Source: Clostridia bacterium
GTDB taxonomy: Bacteria > Bacillota > Clostridia > Christensenellales > Aristaeellaceae
Length of the DNA: 64,000 nucleotides
Direction of reading: 5' to 3'
Assembly: GCA_017532155.1 (NCBI GenBank)
Contig: JAFXJP010000035.1
Location: 1 to 64,000 of the forward strand
The number at the start of each line of letters is the position of its first letter. The first letter of the stretch is position 1. The notes beneath the pieces are model-generated. The model did not search any database, had not been told where the DNA came from, and saw nothing but the letters and a program-made list of their open reading frames with translations. The position numbers and the translations under genes were made by a program. Positions 53,742 through 62,741 of the stretch are shown here, in pieces.

Positions 53742-54056
53742 TTATTTGCTCAGCTCATATAAAAAAGCAGATCGGCGTTCCCTGAGCGCGGGACGCAGAT
53801 AAGGATGCGCGGCCATACGGGAGGTGCCCAGCTCCACATAGATCGCGTGGGGATTTTGCGCGATAACATCGCCCCAAAAGCAGCCGTCCTTCTCTTCGGT
53901 ATGCGTAAAAATACAGTCGCGCAGATGTCCACCGTCGCTGCCGTCGCCGTAGGGGGTGAGGCCCTTGGCTGTTTTGGCGGCATGATCGGCAAGATTTTGC
54001 ACGGCGTGGGTCAGACGGTCTTCCAGGCGATGACGGTACAGAGTAAAGCCGTTCAC
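53742..54056 (-). CDS. HK97 gp10-like head-tail protein
   Basis: 104 residues from a GTG start that overlaps the previous stop (GTGA). An N-terminal helix (EDRLTHAVQNLADHAAKTAKG) is followed by LTPYGDGSDGGHLRDC and ELGTSRMAAHPYLRPAL, the hallmark of the gp10/tail-component family. GGAGGAAAGG precedes. Confidence 0.78.
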   Translation of the reverse strand: MNGFTLYRHRLEDRLTHAVQNLADHAAKTAKGLTPYGDGSDGGHLRDCIFTHTEEKDGCFWGDVIAQNPHAIYVELGTSRMAAHPYLRPALRERRSAFLYELSK

Positions 54057-54376
54057 ACTTGCCTTTCCTCCAGATGAGCGCACAGGTGCAGAGGATAGCG
54101 ATCGCAGCGGGTGACGCGATAGCGCAGATTGTCTGGCGCTAAGCCTACGCCGTCGCCGGGAAGAATATCTGCTGACGGCGGCAAAAGGAGCGTGCAAGTC
54201 GCTTTTTGATGCAAGCCTGCGGCATGAGGCTTCAGGGAGGCAGCGGACGGCAGAATAAGTCCTTCCAGCGCTTGATGCGGCGCGGCAAAGGCTTCGTGCA
54301 CTGCGCCCATGCCGCCCTGAATGGGCTGCGGACGGGCAATATATACCGGCTTGCGGGTGCGGCGGCGCAGATTCAC
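54053..54376 (-). CDS. Phage head closure/adaptor-like protein
   Basis: 107 residues, GTG start overlapping the connector stop (GTGA). Basic N-terminus, beta-rich, with LPPSADILPGDGVGL and RYRVTRCDRYPLHLCAHLE, typical of small head-tail adaptor barrels. Assigned by position and length. Confidence 0.55.
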   Translation of the reverse strand: MNLRRRTRKPVYIARPQPIQGGMGAVHEAFAAPHQALEGLILPSAASLKPHAAGLHQKATCTLLLPPSADILPGDGVGLAPDNLRYRVTRCDRYPLHLCAHLEERQV

Positions 54377-54684
54377 AGCTGCACCGTCCGCATCAGCCGA
54401 TAGGGCGTCAGCTGCGAGATGATTTCCTGCGGCAGCGAATCGACGGTCATGGATACGCTGCCTTCGCTGCGCTGGCTTTCTCCTTCCATGCCGAGCCGGT
54501 TATACAGCATGCAGGAGAGACGGAGCAGCGCAGGAATGAGCGCTTCGGGCAGCTCCGTGCGGTTCATGTAGGCAAGCATCAGCGCATGGGCGTCGGCTAT
54601 GAGATCACACAGCAGCTCGTCATGGTCGTCGCCTTCCAGCGAAAGACGGCGTTTAAGACGCGTGAGCAGATCGGATACGCTCAT
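54373..54684 (-). CDS. Phage head-tail connector (gp6-like)
   Basis: 103 residues, helical. LLCDLIADAHALMLAYMNRTELPEAL and the following LLRLSCMLYNRLGMEGESQRSEG are typical for gp6-like connector proteins. AGGAGG precedes the start; it lies next to the capsid gene. Confidence 0.8.
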   Translation of the reverse strand: MSVSDLLTRLKRRLSLEGDDHDELLCDLIADAHALMLAYMNRTELPEALIPALLRLSCMLYNRLGMEGESQRSEGSVSMTVDSLPQEIISQLTPYRLMRTVQL

Positions 54685-54695
54685 AGGGCCTCCTG

Positions 54696-55805
54696 TCAGG
54701 AGATGTACAGGGTCAGCGTTTTGACGGGCTTGTTATCGCTGCCCAGCAGCATCAGGTGGCAATAGGAGCCGGTATATTCCACGGGCTCGGTGGGAATTTC
54801 GACGGCAGCGGCATAGGCAGAGCCATACGCGCCCTCATCCACCGCAGAGGAATTGACCTTATAGCCCCAGTGATAGCCGGCGGGAGCGTTCCAGTCTTCG
54901 GGGATGGTGATCTTCAGCTTGTTGTCGGCAGTCTTTTCAGCCTTAAAGCCCAGCGCTGCGGCATTTTCGGTCAGGGACTGCAGGCCGGTGAACTGGGTGA
55001 GCGCCACCACCTTGCTGGCGTCATACAGATAGGGTACGCAATGCAGGGAGGCGTAGATGTTATCGCGCATGAATTCAGGCTCGCGCTCGATTTCGACCAG
55101 CGCGCCCTGCTTATTGACCAGACGCAGCGCGCCGGGCTTGACGATAAAGTAGTTCTTTTCCTTCACCTGCGCGTTTTCACGTACCTTGTTGCTGACAACG
55201 ATTTCGCAGCCCCACACTTCGCCCTTGGCGCCGTGCATGACCAGATCCTCGCCCATATCGCCGCGGCCGACGAAATCAGGATCCTTGCGCAGCGTGGCCA
55301 GGCCCTTGGCGTCGGTCAGGAATACCTTGCTGCCTTCGGCGTCCTCGCCAAAGAGGGTGATCGCATCAGCAATGGCGTCGGCGCTGACGTCGCCGGAGAC
55401 GAACTTGCGGGCCACGCCCATGTCATTGAGGCACTGGAACAGATCGTCATCCACCGCGTGATCCAGCGCATGGGCCAGCTGGCGGCTGCCTTCGCCGACG
55501 GGGTCGCCGTAGCCGGACAGGCGGGCTTCATCGCTGATGGAGATGGCCTTGGCATACTTCTGCACGGTGACGGATTTCATGCTGGCGGTCAGCTGGCCGG
55601 GGATAATCTGACCGTTTTCGGCGACAACGGCAGCCTTGCCGATATAGGCAAAGACGGGGAATTTGAGGGTGTCGCCGGGCTGGCCAACCAGGGTGTCATC
55701 CTGCTCAGCCAGAGGCAGCAGGGTAATGCCGTCGCCCAGATTCGAGTCAATCAGATCGGAAACGACTTCGGGGATGATGAGATTGGAAGTGAGAGTAGTG
55801 GACAT
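54696..55805 (-). CDS. Phage major capsid protein
   Basis: 369 residues. Starts NLIIPEVVSDLIDSNLGDGITLLPLAEQDDTL; GDTLKFPVFAYIGKAAVVAENGQI and KYAKAISISDEARL are typical for HK97-fold capsid proteins that need a separate scaffold. The last about 90 residues (from TENAAALGFKAEK) look like an added beta domain, perhaps surface-exposed decoration. AGGAGG precedes the ATG. Confidence 0.88.
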   Translation of the reverse strand: MSTTLTSNLIIPEVVSDLIDSNLGDGITLLPLAEQDDTLVGQPGDTLKFPVFAYIGKAAVVAENGQIIPGQLTASMKSVTVQKYAKAISISDEARLSGYGDPVGEGSRQLAHALDHAVDDDLFQCLNDMGVARKFVSGDVSADAIADAITLFGEDAEGSKVFLTDAKGLATLRKDPDFVGRGDMGEDLVMHGAKGEVWGCEIVVSNKVRENAQVKEKNYFIVKPGALRLVNKQGALVEIEREPEFMRDNIYASLHCVPYLYDASKVVALTQFTGLQSLTENAAALGFKAEKTADNKLKITIPEDWNAPAGYHWGYKVNSSAVDEGAYGSAYAAAVEIPTEPVEYTGSYCHLMLLGSDNKPVKTLTLYIS

Positions 55806-55820
55806 AAATGTACCTCCTGA

Positions 55821-56297
55821 TTAAGTGTTGTGGCGGTCGCGGATGTAATTGGCGGCCGCTTCCTGGTAGGAAAGGGATTTGGGTTTGTGCGTCTTTTGCG
55901 GCAGGGGGATGAGGCTGGGCGCCTGGCTGCTGAGACGCTGGCGCACGCCTTCTTCCAGCGCGGCGCGGAAGGCGCTTTCGGCAGCAGTGAGCGTCTGGGC
56001 GAGCGCTTCGTCGCTGGAGAGATTGAGCATGCTGATCAGCGCTGCGGGCAGCTGGCGGCTTTTGAGTTCTTCCTGGGCTTTCTGACGCATCTGATGGGCG
56101 CGCAGTTCGCTTTCGCGCTCGTGCAGGGCAGCTTCGGCCTGCAGGCGGGCGGCGGCTTCGTTTTGCAGGGCAGTTTCGTAACGCTGCTTTTCTTCGGCGA
56201 GCTTTTCGGACAAAAGCTGCTGTATTTCGCTTTCGGTAAAGCGCTTTTCTTCGTCGCTGCCGGCGTCATCGGGAGAGAGGAAGGGATAAAGCTGCAT
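55821..56297 (-). CDS. Phage capsid scaffolding protein
   Basis: 158 residues, almost all coiled coil: acidic, Glu/Gln/Ala-rich from 15 to 120 (FTESEIQQLLSEKLAEEKQ) and a basic tail (KTHKPKSLSYQEAAANYI). This is the usual form of DUF4355-type scaffolds. It lies between portal and capsid genes; its ATG overlaps the portal stop by one base. Confidence 0.8.
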   Translation of the reverse strand: MQLYPFLSPDDAGSDEEKRFTESEIQQLLSEKLAEEKQRYETALQNEAAARLQAEAALHERESELRAHQMRQKAQEELKSRQLPAALISMLNLSSDEALAQTLTAAESAFRAALEEGVRQRLSSQAPSLIPLPQKTHKPKSLSYQEAAANYIRDRHNT

Positions 56298-57589
56298 TAT
56301 TCTTCACCCCCTACGGGCTGCATATCGCGCAGGAAGGAAAGCTGCGGCAAAAGCTGTTCATCGGGCACGATGCCGTGCAGCTGACTGACGATCTGCGCCT
56401 GCTCCACTTCGTTGACGGGCAGCGAGCGGGTGAAGATAAAGCGCACGTCATTGGCGCTTACCTCCTGACTGCCCAGCAGCGAAAGATAACGGGAAATCAG
56501 GCGGATGCGCTGGCGCAGTCCTTCGCGGAAATAACGCTCCTTGATAGCGGTGAGCTGCTCAAGCCCCAGCAATTTATAGCGCATGGCCACGCCGCTGAGA
56601 TTGCCGGCGAAATGCTCATCTGTCAGGTCAGGCACCATGGAAAACTTGTGGATGTCATGCGCAAGGGCAAGGCGCAGCACATCCGCATCGCTTTCCTGAG
56701 CCTCCTTGGTGAGCCATTCCACCTTGGCGGAGCTGTCGGGCAGGGCGAGGGTTTTGTCCTGGCGCAGCCTTTCGCCCGGCGTGCGGGCATCATTTTCCTC
56801 GGGCGAGGCAATGCCCATTACACCGGTGAGCACCAGCAGTGCGTCGGCGAACTGCTGCTTATCGTTCACGCGGTCGCTCTGCAGGATATCATAGGCGTCA
56901 ATGAGCGGCAGGACACGCTCAAAATCACCCGTTTCGCGGGCGTTATTCCAGTATTCGATCAACGGCACGGCGCCGAAATAGTGATTGCTTACATCCAGCG
57001 GATCGCGGATGGATGCAGCCTGCGCGCAGCGATAGCGGGCAACCAGTGCAGCGGTGTATACCGTGACGCGCAGGCCGATGCGGCTGCCGCGCATATCGTA
57101 TTCGGGGCGCAGATACACGCCAAAGAGCGGCTGACAGGTTTCATCATCGCTGTATACGACAAAGGCGTCGCGGGGATCGAGCGCTACACAGCGCGGTCGG
57201 GCATTTTCATCGGCGTAGATGAGCTCAACGCCGCGGCCGAACACGCTTTGCTGGCAGGCAATTTCGGCATCCAGCGACTGGGTATCGCTTTCGCGCAGCA
57301 CCTGCAGAAGGGGCGCGAGGGCGGCGGAATCATCGTATTCGTAGCGGATGGGCGTGCCGATCAGATAGCCTGCTGCCATGTCGCTGATGTAGGCAGGGTA
57401 GTTGTGCGGCACGCGGGAGTTGGGCAGACCTTTGCGGCGTTCGCGGCGCAGGATATCATGCCGGCCCTCGTAGTAGGACTGCAGGCGCTGCAGCCTTGCG
57501 CAGTTGCGGGCGTGCTCACGCAGAACGCTGCGCAACAGCTCGGGCGAGGGTAATTCGCCCGAAAGGTGGGATTTGCTTCGTTTGATCAT
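56297..57589 (-). CDS. Phage portal protein (SPP1 type)
   Basis: 430 residues. RLQRLQSYYEGRHDILRR, NNYPAYISDMAAGYLIG-like sequence (PHNYPAYISDMAAGYLIGTP), YDILQSDRVNDKQQFADALLVLTG and HEFAGNLSGVAMRYKL-like sequence are characteristic. The portal forms the DNA entry ring. AAGGAG precedes the start. Confidence 0.92.
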   Translation of the reverse strand: MIKRSKSHLSGELPSPELLRSVLREHARNCARLQRLQSYYEGRHDILRRERRKGLPNSRVPHNYPAYISDMAAGYLIGTPIRYEYDDSAALAPLLQVLRESDTQSLDAEIACQQSVFGRGVELIYADENARPRCVALDPRDAFVVYSDDETCQPLFGVYLRPEYDMRGSRIGLRVTVYTAALVARYRCAQAASIRDPLDVSNHYFGAVPLIEYWNNARETGDFERVLPLIDAYDILQSDRVNDKQQFADALLVLTGVMGIASPEENDARTPGERLRQDKTLALPDSSAKVEWLTKEAQESDADVLRLALAHDIHKFSMVPDLTDEHFAGNLSGVAMRYKLLGLEQLTAIKERYFREGLRQRIRLISRYLSLLGSQEVSANDVRFIFTRSLPVNEVEQAQIVSQLHGIVPDEQLLPQLSFLRDMQPVGGEE

Positions 57590-57607
57590 GTGATTCTCCT
57601 TATGATT

Positions 57608-58852
57608 TTACCAGCAGGGCCTTGCCTGAATGGCGGCGTAGCGGGCGGACATTTCGCCTTCCAGCGCATAGCGCAGCGCGTCGATCAGGTGATTGTCGCG
57701 GTCCTGCGGCTGGCGGATGCTCTGCCCGTCGCGGTCGCGCTTCCATTGATAGAGCGTCAGCTCCCGCGCCATATGGGTGCAGCGAATGTCTACCACAATT
57801 TCCTGGGCGCGTAGCCATTGAATGCCGTGCATGAGGCTGTCGGGGCCCTTTTTGGCAGGCAGCGCAAGTATGCCGTGATTTTTCAAATCGGCGATACTCT
57901 TGGGCTCGGCGCTATCACAGGTAACATAGCTGTGCGGGGCAAAACTGCGCAAACGCTGGGCCAGCGCATCGTTGGTGAGGCCTTTTTCGTAGAGCTCGGA
58001 GAGGATATACACGCGCTTTTGATCGCGGTCGTAGCGGCACCTGACGCAGGCACAGGGATCGCTGGAAAAGCCAAAGTCCAGGCCGAAGAGGCATTTTTCG
58101 CTGTTTTGCAGATGGCTGAGATCCTCTGTGCGCCAGTTGGTGAAGATGTTTTCGCCCGTCGCGCCCCATTCGCCCAGCGTATATACGGCGCGGAAATAGG
58201 GATCACGCTCGCTTTCCAGCGCCCTGACGTCATCCTCGGTGAGAAATTGATTATCGCGGTAGGTGGTTTTGAGGATGAGCAGATCAGGGGAAAGCAGAAA
58301 GTTTTTGCTTTCATCAAAGCCGGAGAAGAATTCCCGGTACAGCCAGTGCGTTTTGTAGACGGGGTTGAAGGAAAGCGTCATGCGCTTCACATGCCGCGTC
58401 TGGCCGCGCAGACGCTTGTCCAGCTGCTTGAAATCGTTGTAGGCGATTTCGGTCGCTTCTTCGATCCATACATCGGTTAGAGGGCCGTTTGGCGGGGTGA
58501 TGGACTTGATCTTTTCCACGTCATCCAGTCCGCAGAAGATCATTTGCGCGCCGTTATTACGGGCGGTGATGGTCATATCGGTGCGGCTGATGCGAAAACA
58601 GCCGCCGAGGGACAGGCGGCTGATGGCTTTTTGCACCTCGTTCAGGCAGCTGGTGCGCAGCGTTTTGGCGACGTTTCGCACGATGAGGGTATTGCGGCCA
58701 GAGAGGGTATCGAGGACAAGCCGCGTAGCCAGAAAGCAGCTTTTGCCGGATGATGCGCCGCCAAAGTAAATCTGATAGCGCTGCGGTGCGTCAAGGCAGG
58801 GGATATAGACGGGATTGAGCGCGCTGCGGGGCAGGATGAGCCTGCGCGTCAT
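57608..58852 (-). CDS. Phage terminase large subunit (PBSX type)
   Basis: 414 residues. It packages DNA using ATP and a nuclease. Walker A is FGGASSGKSCF, Walker B with the catalytic acid is DVWIEEATEI, the coupling motif is in MTLSFNPVYKTHW, and the nuclease domain has LFGLDFGFSSDPCACV and CDSAEPKSIADLK. Full length. Its ATG overlaps the stop of the small upstream gene (ATGA). A headful or cos mode cannot be told. Confidence 0.93.
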   Translation of the reverse strand: MTRRLILPRSALNPVYIPCLDAPQRYQIYFGGASSGKSCFLATRLVLDTLSGRNTLIVRNVAKTLRTSCLNEVQKAISRLSLGGCFRISRTDMTITARNNGAQMIFCGLDDVEKIKSITPPNGPLTDVWIEEATEIAYNDFKQLDKRLRGQTRHVKRMTLSFNPVYKTHWLYREFFSGFDESKNFLLSPDLLILKTTYRDNQFLTEDDVRALESERDPYFRAVYTLGEWGATGENIFTNWRTEDLSHLQNSEKCLFGLDFGFSSDPCACVRCRYDRDQKRVYILSELYEKGLTNDALAQRLRSFAPHSYVTCDSAEPKSIADLKNHGILALPAKKGPDSLMHGIQWLRAQEIVVDIRCTHMARELTLYQWKRDRDGQSIRQPQDRDNHLIDALRYALEGEMSARYAAIQARPCW

Positions 58853-59064
58853 GCTTTGAGGCGGATCTCAAAATCACCCAGCATGGCGTTATCTGCGCTG
58901 TCACGCTGGTAAATGCGCTCAAAGAGCAGCGACAAGCCCTTGAACACATCGCCGTTGGGCGTTTCGGGATCGGTGAGGATGGCGGTCAGGCGCGCGATGC
59001 CGAGCAGTGCCGCTTGCTCGGTCTGGGCACGGATTTCGCGCCCGGGATTTTTTGCTTTGGGCAT
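58849..59064 (-). CDS. Small first gene of the phage cluster (71 residues)
   Basis: Starts MPKAKNPGREIRAQTEQAA, with very good GGAGGTGATT before the ATG at 59064. Helical, no clear helix-turn-helix. It lies where a terminase small subunit belongs, but is about half the usual length, so it may be a reduced or atypical one. An intrinsic terminator directly precedes its ribosome binding site. Longer open frames upstream run through that terminator and are not used. Confidence 0.65.
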   Translation of the reverse strand: MPKAKNPGREIRAQTEQAALLGIARLTAILTDPETPNGDVFKGLSLLFERIYQRDSADNAMLGDFEIRLKA

Positions 59065-59074
59065 AATCACCTCC

Positions 59075-59115
59075 GAAAAAAATAAAAGCAAGGCATCCGG
59101 GAGGGCCTTGCTTTT
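59075..59115 (-). terminator. Intrinsic terminator in the leader of the phage cluster
   Basis: On the minus strand, AAAAGCAAGGC (59115-59105) pairs with GCCTTGCTTTT (59094-59084), followed at once by ATTTTTTTC and then the GGAGGTGATT ribosome site of the first phage gene. Since the neighbour upstream is divergent, only a leader transcript aimed at the phage genes would meet it: a likely attenuator. Confidence 0.8.
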
Positions 59116-59146
59116 GCGCAGTATAAGGATAACACAGGAAAAATAT

Positions 59147-59169
59147 GTCACGCCATGGCTTTGGGTGAC
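59147..59169. promoter_or_regulatory. Inverted repeat between the phage cluster and sleB
   Basis: GTCAC (59147-59151) and GTGAC (59165-59169), with a further near-match outside, form a 23-base inverted repeat in the shared divergent region. It is a candidate operator. Promoter hexamers for the phage side are weak: GTGACA and TTATAC are 19 bases apart. Confidence 0.35.
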
Positions 59170-59253
59170 GGAAAATGAACAAATATCTGCAAAAATGAGG
59201 AAATATTGATAAACGGGCCAATTTTGACGCACACTACGCGCGGAGGCGATGAA

Positions 59254-59916
59254 ATGAGAAAGAAAGGCAGGCGGCTGATTGCGCTGATGCTTGTGGCGGC
59301 GACGCTCTTTTGCATGCGGTCGGCCAGCGGCATTGTGTACTGGGGACAGCAGGGGGATCAGGTGTATCGTGTGCAGCAGAAGCTCAAGCAATATGGATAT
59401 TTTTCAGGTGCTGTGGACGGGCATTTCGGTCAGGAAACATATGATGCGGTGGTGTGGTTTCAAAGGAAAAACGGCCTGAAGGCGGATGGCGTGGTGGGCA
59501 ATGCAACGGCTGCGGCGCTGGGCATTACGCTGGAGGAGGGCGGCAGCGTGCAGGCGGCGGCGACGGAGAGCGAGAGCTATCTGCTGGCGCGGCTGGTGCA
59601 CGGCGAGGCGCGCGGCGAGCCGTATACGGGCAAGGTGGCGGTAGCGGCGGTGGTGCTCAATCGCGTGCGCAGCGCGTCCTTTCCCAATACGATTTCCGGC
59701 GTGATTTTTGAGGCAGGCGCGTTTGATTGCGTATATGACGGACAATTGTGGCTGACGCCGGACAGCGAATCCATCCGCGCGGCCAATGATGCGCTGGCAG
59801 GGTGGGATCCGACGGGCGGTTGTCTGTATTATTACAATCCGTCCACGGCGACCTCTGCGTGGATCTGGACGCGGGAAGTAAGGCTGAATATCGGCGCGCA
59901 TGCTTTTGCGGTGTGA
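59254..59916 (+). CDS. sleB: Spore cortex-lytic enzyme SleB
   Basis: 220 residues. The N-terminal signal segment (GRRLIALMLVAATLFC) is followed by a peptidoglycan-binding domain (QVYRVQQKLKQYGYF, YDAVVWFQRKNGLKADG) and a hydrolase_2 domain with catalytic Glu in LVHGEARGEPYTG, VAVAAVVLNRV and YYYNPSTATSAW. It degrades spore cortex at germination as a lytic transglycosylase on muramic lactam. The start follows GGAGG. It is in an operon with ypeB. Confidence 0.92.
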   Translation: MRKKGRRLIALMLVAATLFCMRSASGIVYWGQQGDQVYRVQQKLKQYGYFSGAVDGHFGQETYDAVVWFQRKNGLKADGVVGNATAAALGITLEEGGSVQAAATESESYLLARLVHGEARGEPYTGKVAVAAVVLNRVRSASFPNTISGVIFEAGAFDCVYDGQLWLTPDSESIRAANDALAGWDPTGGCLYYYNPSTATSAWIWTREVRLNIGAHAFAV

Positions 59917-59925
59917 GGAATAGCG

Positions 59926-61239
59926 ATGCAGAAAAAACAGGGATTATGGCTGGCGACGATCATGATGCTGTGCTTGATTGTGAGCAGCGGCATAACGGTA
60001 TACAGCTATCGGCAGACGCATCGGTATGCGCGTCTGCTCAGTGACGCCTATGCCGGGGCGCTGCTGACGGCGATGATGCAGATGGAAGCGCTGGGCAGAA
60101 ATGTGGATAAGGCAATGATCTGTGAGGATGAAGGGCAGGGTGCGGTGCTGCTCAGCCGGATTGGCAGCGATGCGGCGGCTGTGCACGCGCATTTATGCTC
60201 GCTGCCGCTTTCGCACAGCGCCATGGCGGAAACCATGAAAGTGTGCAATCAGCTGCAGGATTATGCAATGCTTTTGCAGGAGCGGGCACAGCCTGCGCTG
60301 GATGACGACAGCGCGCGGATATTGCAGCAATTATCTGATACATGTGCGCAGCTGCTGACACATTTGCAGTCGGCCTATGCGCAAATGCTGGAAAAGGATA
60401 TGCAGTTTGACGTAAAGCAGGCGTATATGCTGGATGCAGACAGCGCGGCGCGGCCAATTGAAAGCGTGGGCGAGATGATTGAATACCCAACGCTGATTTA
60501 TGACGGGCCGTTCAGCGATGTGGTGAACGAGAGCGCGCCGCGCGGGCTGGGCAGCGGGATGATTACGCAGGAGGAGGCGCGCGAAATTGCCTGCAGGTAT
60601 GTGGGTGAAAGCATTGAAGCAGGAAAACTGACGCAGGAGAGCGGCGGCCCCATTCCCGCATGGGGTGTGCAGGTGACACAGGAGGACTGCGTGCTGCAGC
60701 TGGCAGTGACCAAGCAGGGCGGCGACGTGCTGTGGATGTTCCCGGAGGATGCAGATTTTTCGCTCAAATACGGGCTGGAGGAATGCAAAAAAGCCGCAGA
60801 GGAATTTCTGTCGGCGCACGGTTATGGGGAAATGCATTTGACTTTCTGGCAGATTTACGGCGGCATGGCGACGCTTTCTTATGCGGCGGTGCAGGAGAAC
60901 GTGGTGCTTTATCCCGATCTGATCAAAGTGCAGGTGCGCATGGATACGCTGGAGGTGGTGGGCGTGGAGGCACGGCATTATCTGACCAGTCATACGCAGC
61001 GCGAGCATCTTACGCCTGCGGTGAGCGAAGAGGAAGCGCGGGGAGCCATCAGCGAACGGCTGAAGAATGTGACAAGCCGTTTGTGCCTGATCCCGCAAAA
61101 CGGGCAGGAATACCTGTGCTGGGAGTTTACGGGCGATTATAATGGCAATACATATTTTGTGTATATCGATGCGACGACTGGCAGGCAGCGGGATATCCAG
61201 CAGCTGGTGCAGACGAGTATTGGGCCGAAGGCAAGCTAA
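59926..61239 (+). CDS. ypeB: Germination protein YpeB
   Basis: 437 residues. A membrane helix (about 9-26) precedes a helical domain (LLSDAYAGALLTAMMQMEALGRNVDKAM). Three PepSY-like units follow, such as ITQEEAREIACRYVGES, EECKKAAEEFLSAHGYG and VSEEEARGAISERL. YpeB keeps SleB stable in the spore. It starts ten bases after the sleB stop and ends before a bidirectional terminator. Confidence 0.92.
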   Translation: MQKKQGLWLATIMMLCLIVSSGITVYSYRQTHRYARLLSDAYAGALLTAMMQMEALGRNVDKAMICEDEGQGAVLLSRIGSDAAAVHAHLCSLPLSHSAMAETMKVCNQLQDYAMLLQERAQPALDDDSARILQQLSDTCAQLLTHLQSAYAQMLEKDMQFDVKQAYMLDADSAARPIESVGEMIEYPTLIYDGPFSDVVNESAPRGLGSGMITQEEAREIACRYVGESIEAGKLTQESGGPIPAWGVQVTQEDCVLQLAVTKQGGDVLWMFPEDADFSLKYGLEECKKAAEEFLSAHGYGEMHLTFWQIYGGMATLSYAAVQENVVLYPDLIKVQVRMDTLEVVGVEARHYLTSHTQREHLTPAVSEEEARGAISERLKNVTSRLCLIPQNGQEYLCWEFTGDYNGNTYFVYIDATTGRQRDIQQLVQTSIGPKAS

Positions 61240-61254
61240 ATAAATGGATACAAA

Positions 61255-61288
61255 GCAAAAGGGAACGGATTTATCCGTTCCCTTTTGA
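61255..61288. terminator. Bidirectional terminator
   Basis: AAAAGGGAACGGAT (61257-61270) and ATCCGTTCCCTTTT (61273-61286). It serves the convergent ypeB and gdhA. Confidence 0.88.
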
Positions 61289-61303
61289 GCGCGATTGCGC
61301 GCT

Positions 61304-62656
<1,353 letters not shown>

Positions 62657-62695
62657 TCAATATGTGTGAGATCCAATGTGTACTTATATTTTACG

Positions 62696-62731
62696 CAAAA
62701 ACAGCCCGGCGCACAATAGCCGGGCTGTTCA
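62696..62731 (-). terminator. Terminator of the penicillin-binding protein gene
   Basis: AACAGCCCGGC (62700-62710) pairs with GCCGGGCTGTT (62719-62729), followed on the minus strand by TTTTGCG. It lies between the PBP gene stop and gdhA upstream region. Confidence 0.85.
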
Positions 62732-62741
62732 AAGTCTGTAT

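Larger units (their letters stand above)
47539..59064 (-). mobile_element. Compact phage structural cluster (domesticated prophage or gene-transfer-agent-like)
   Basis: Sixteen genes on one strand in normal siphophage order: small gene, large terminase, portal, scaffold, major capsid protein, four head-tail connector or completion genes, tail tube, chaperone-like, short tape-measure-like, distal tail, hub/fibre, amidase, holin. Many stops and starts overlap (ATGA or GTGA). No integrase, repressor, replication gene, att repeat or tRNA is seen at the ends. Base composition looks like the host. The flanks are a composite repeat on one side and sleB-ypeB on the other. Confidence 0.8.

Noticed and set aside
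58849-59391. A 180-residue version of the first phage gene starting at 59391
   Set aside because: It would run through a terminator hairpin and overlap sleB on the other strand. The ATG at 59064 has a near-perfect ribosome site.
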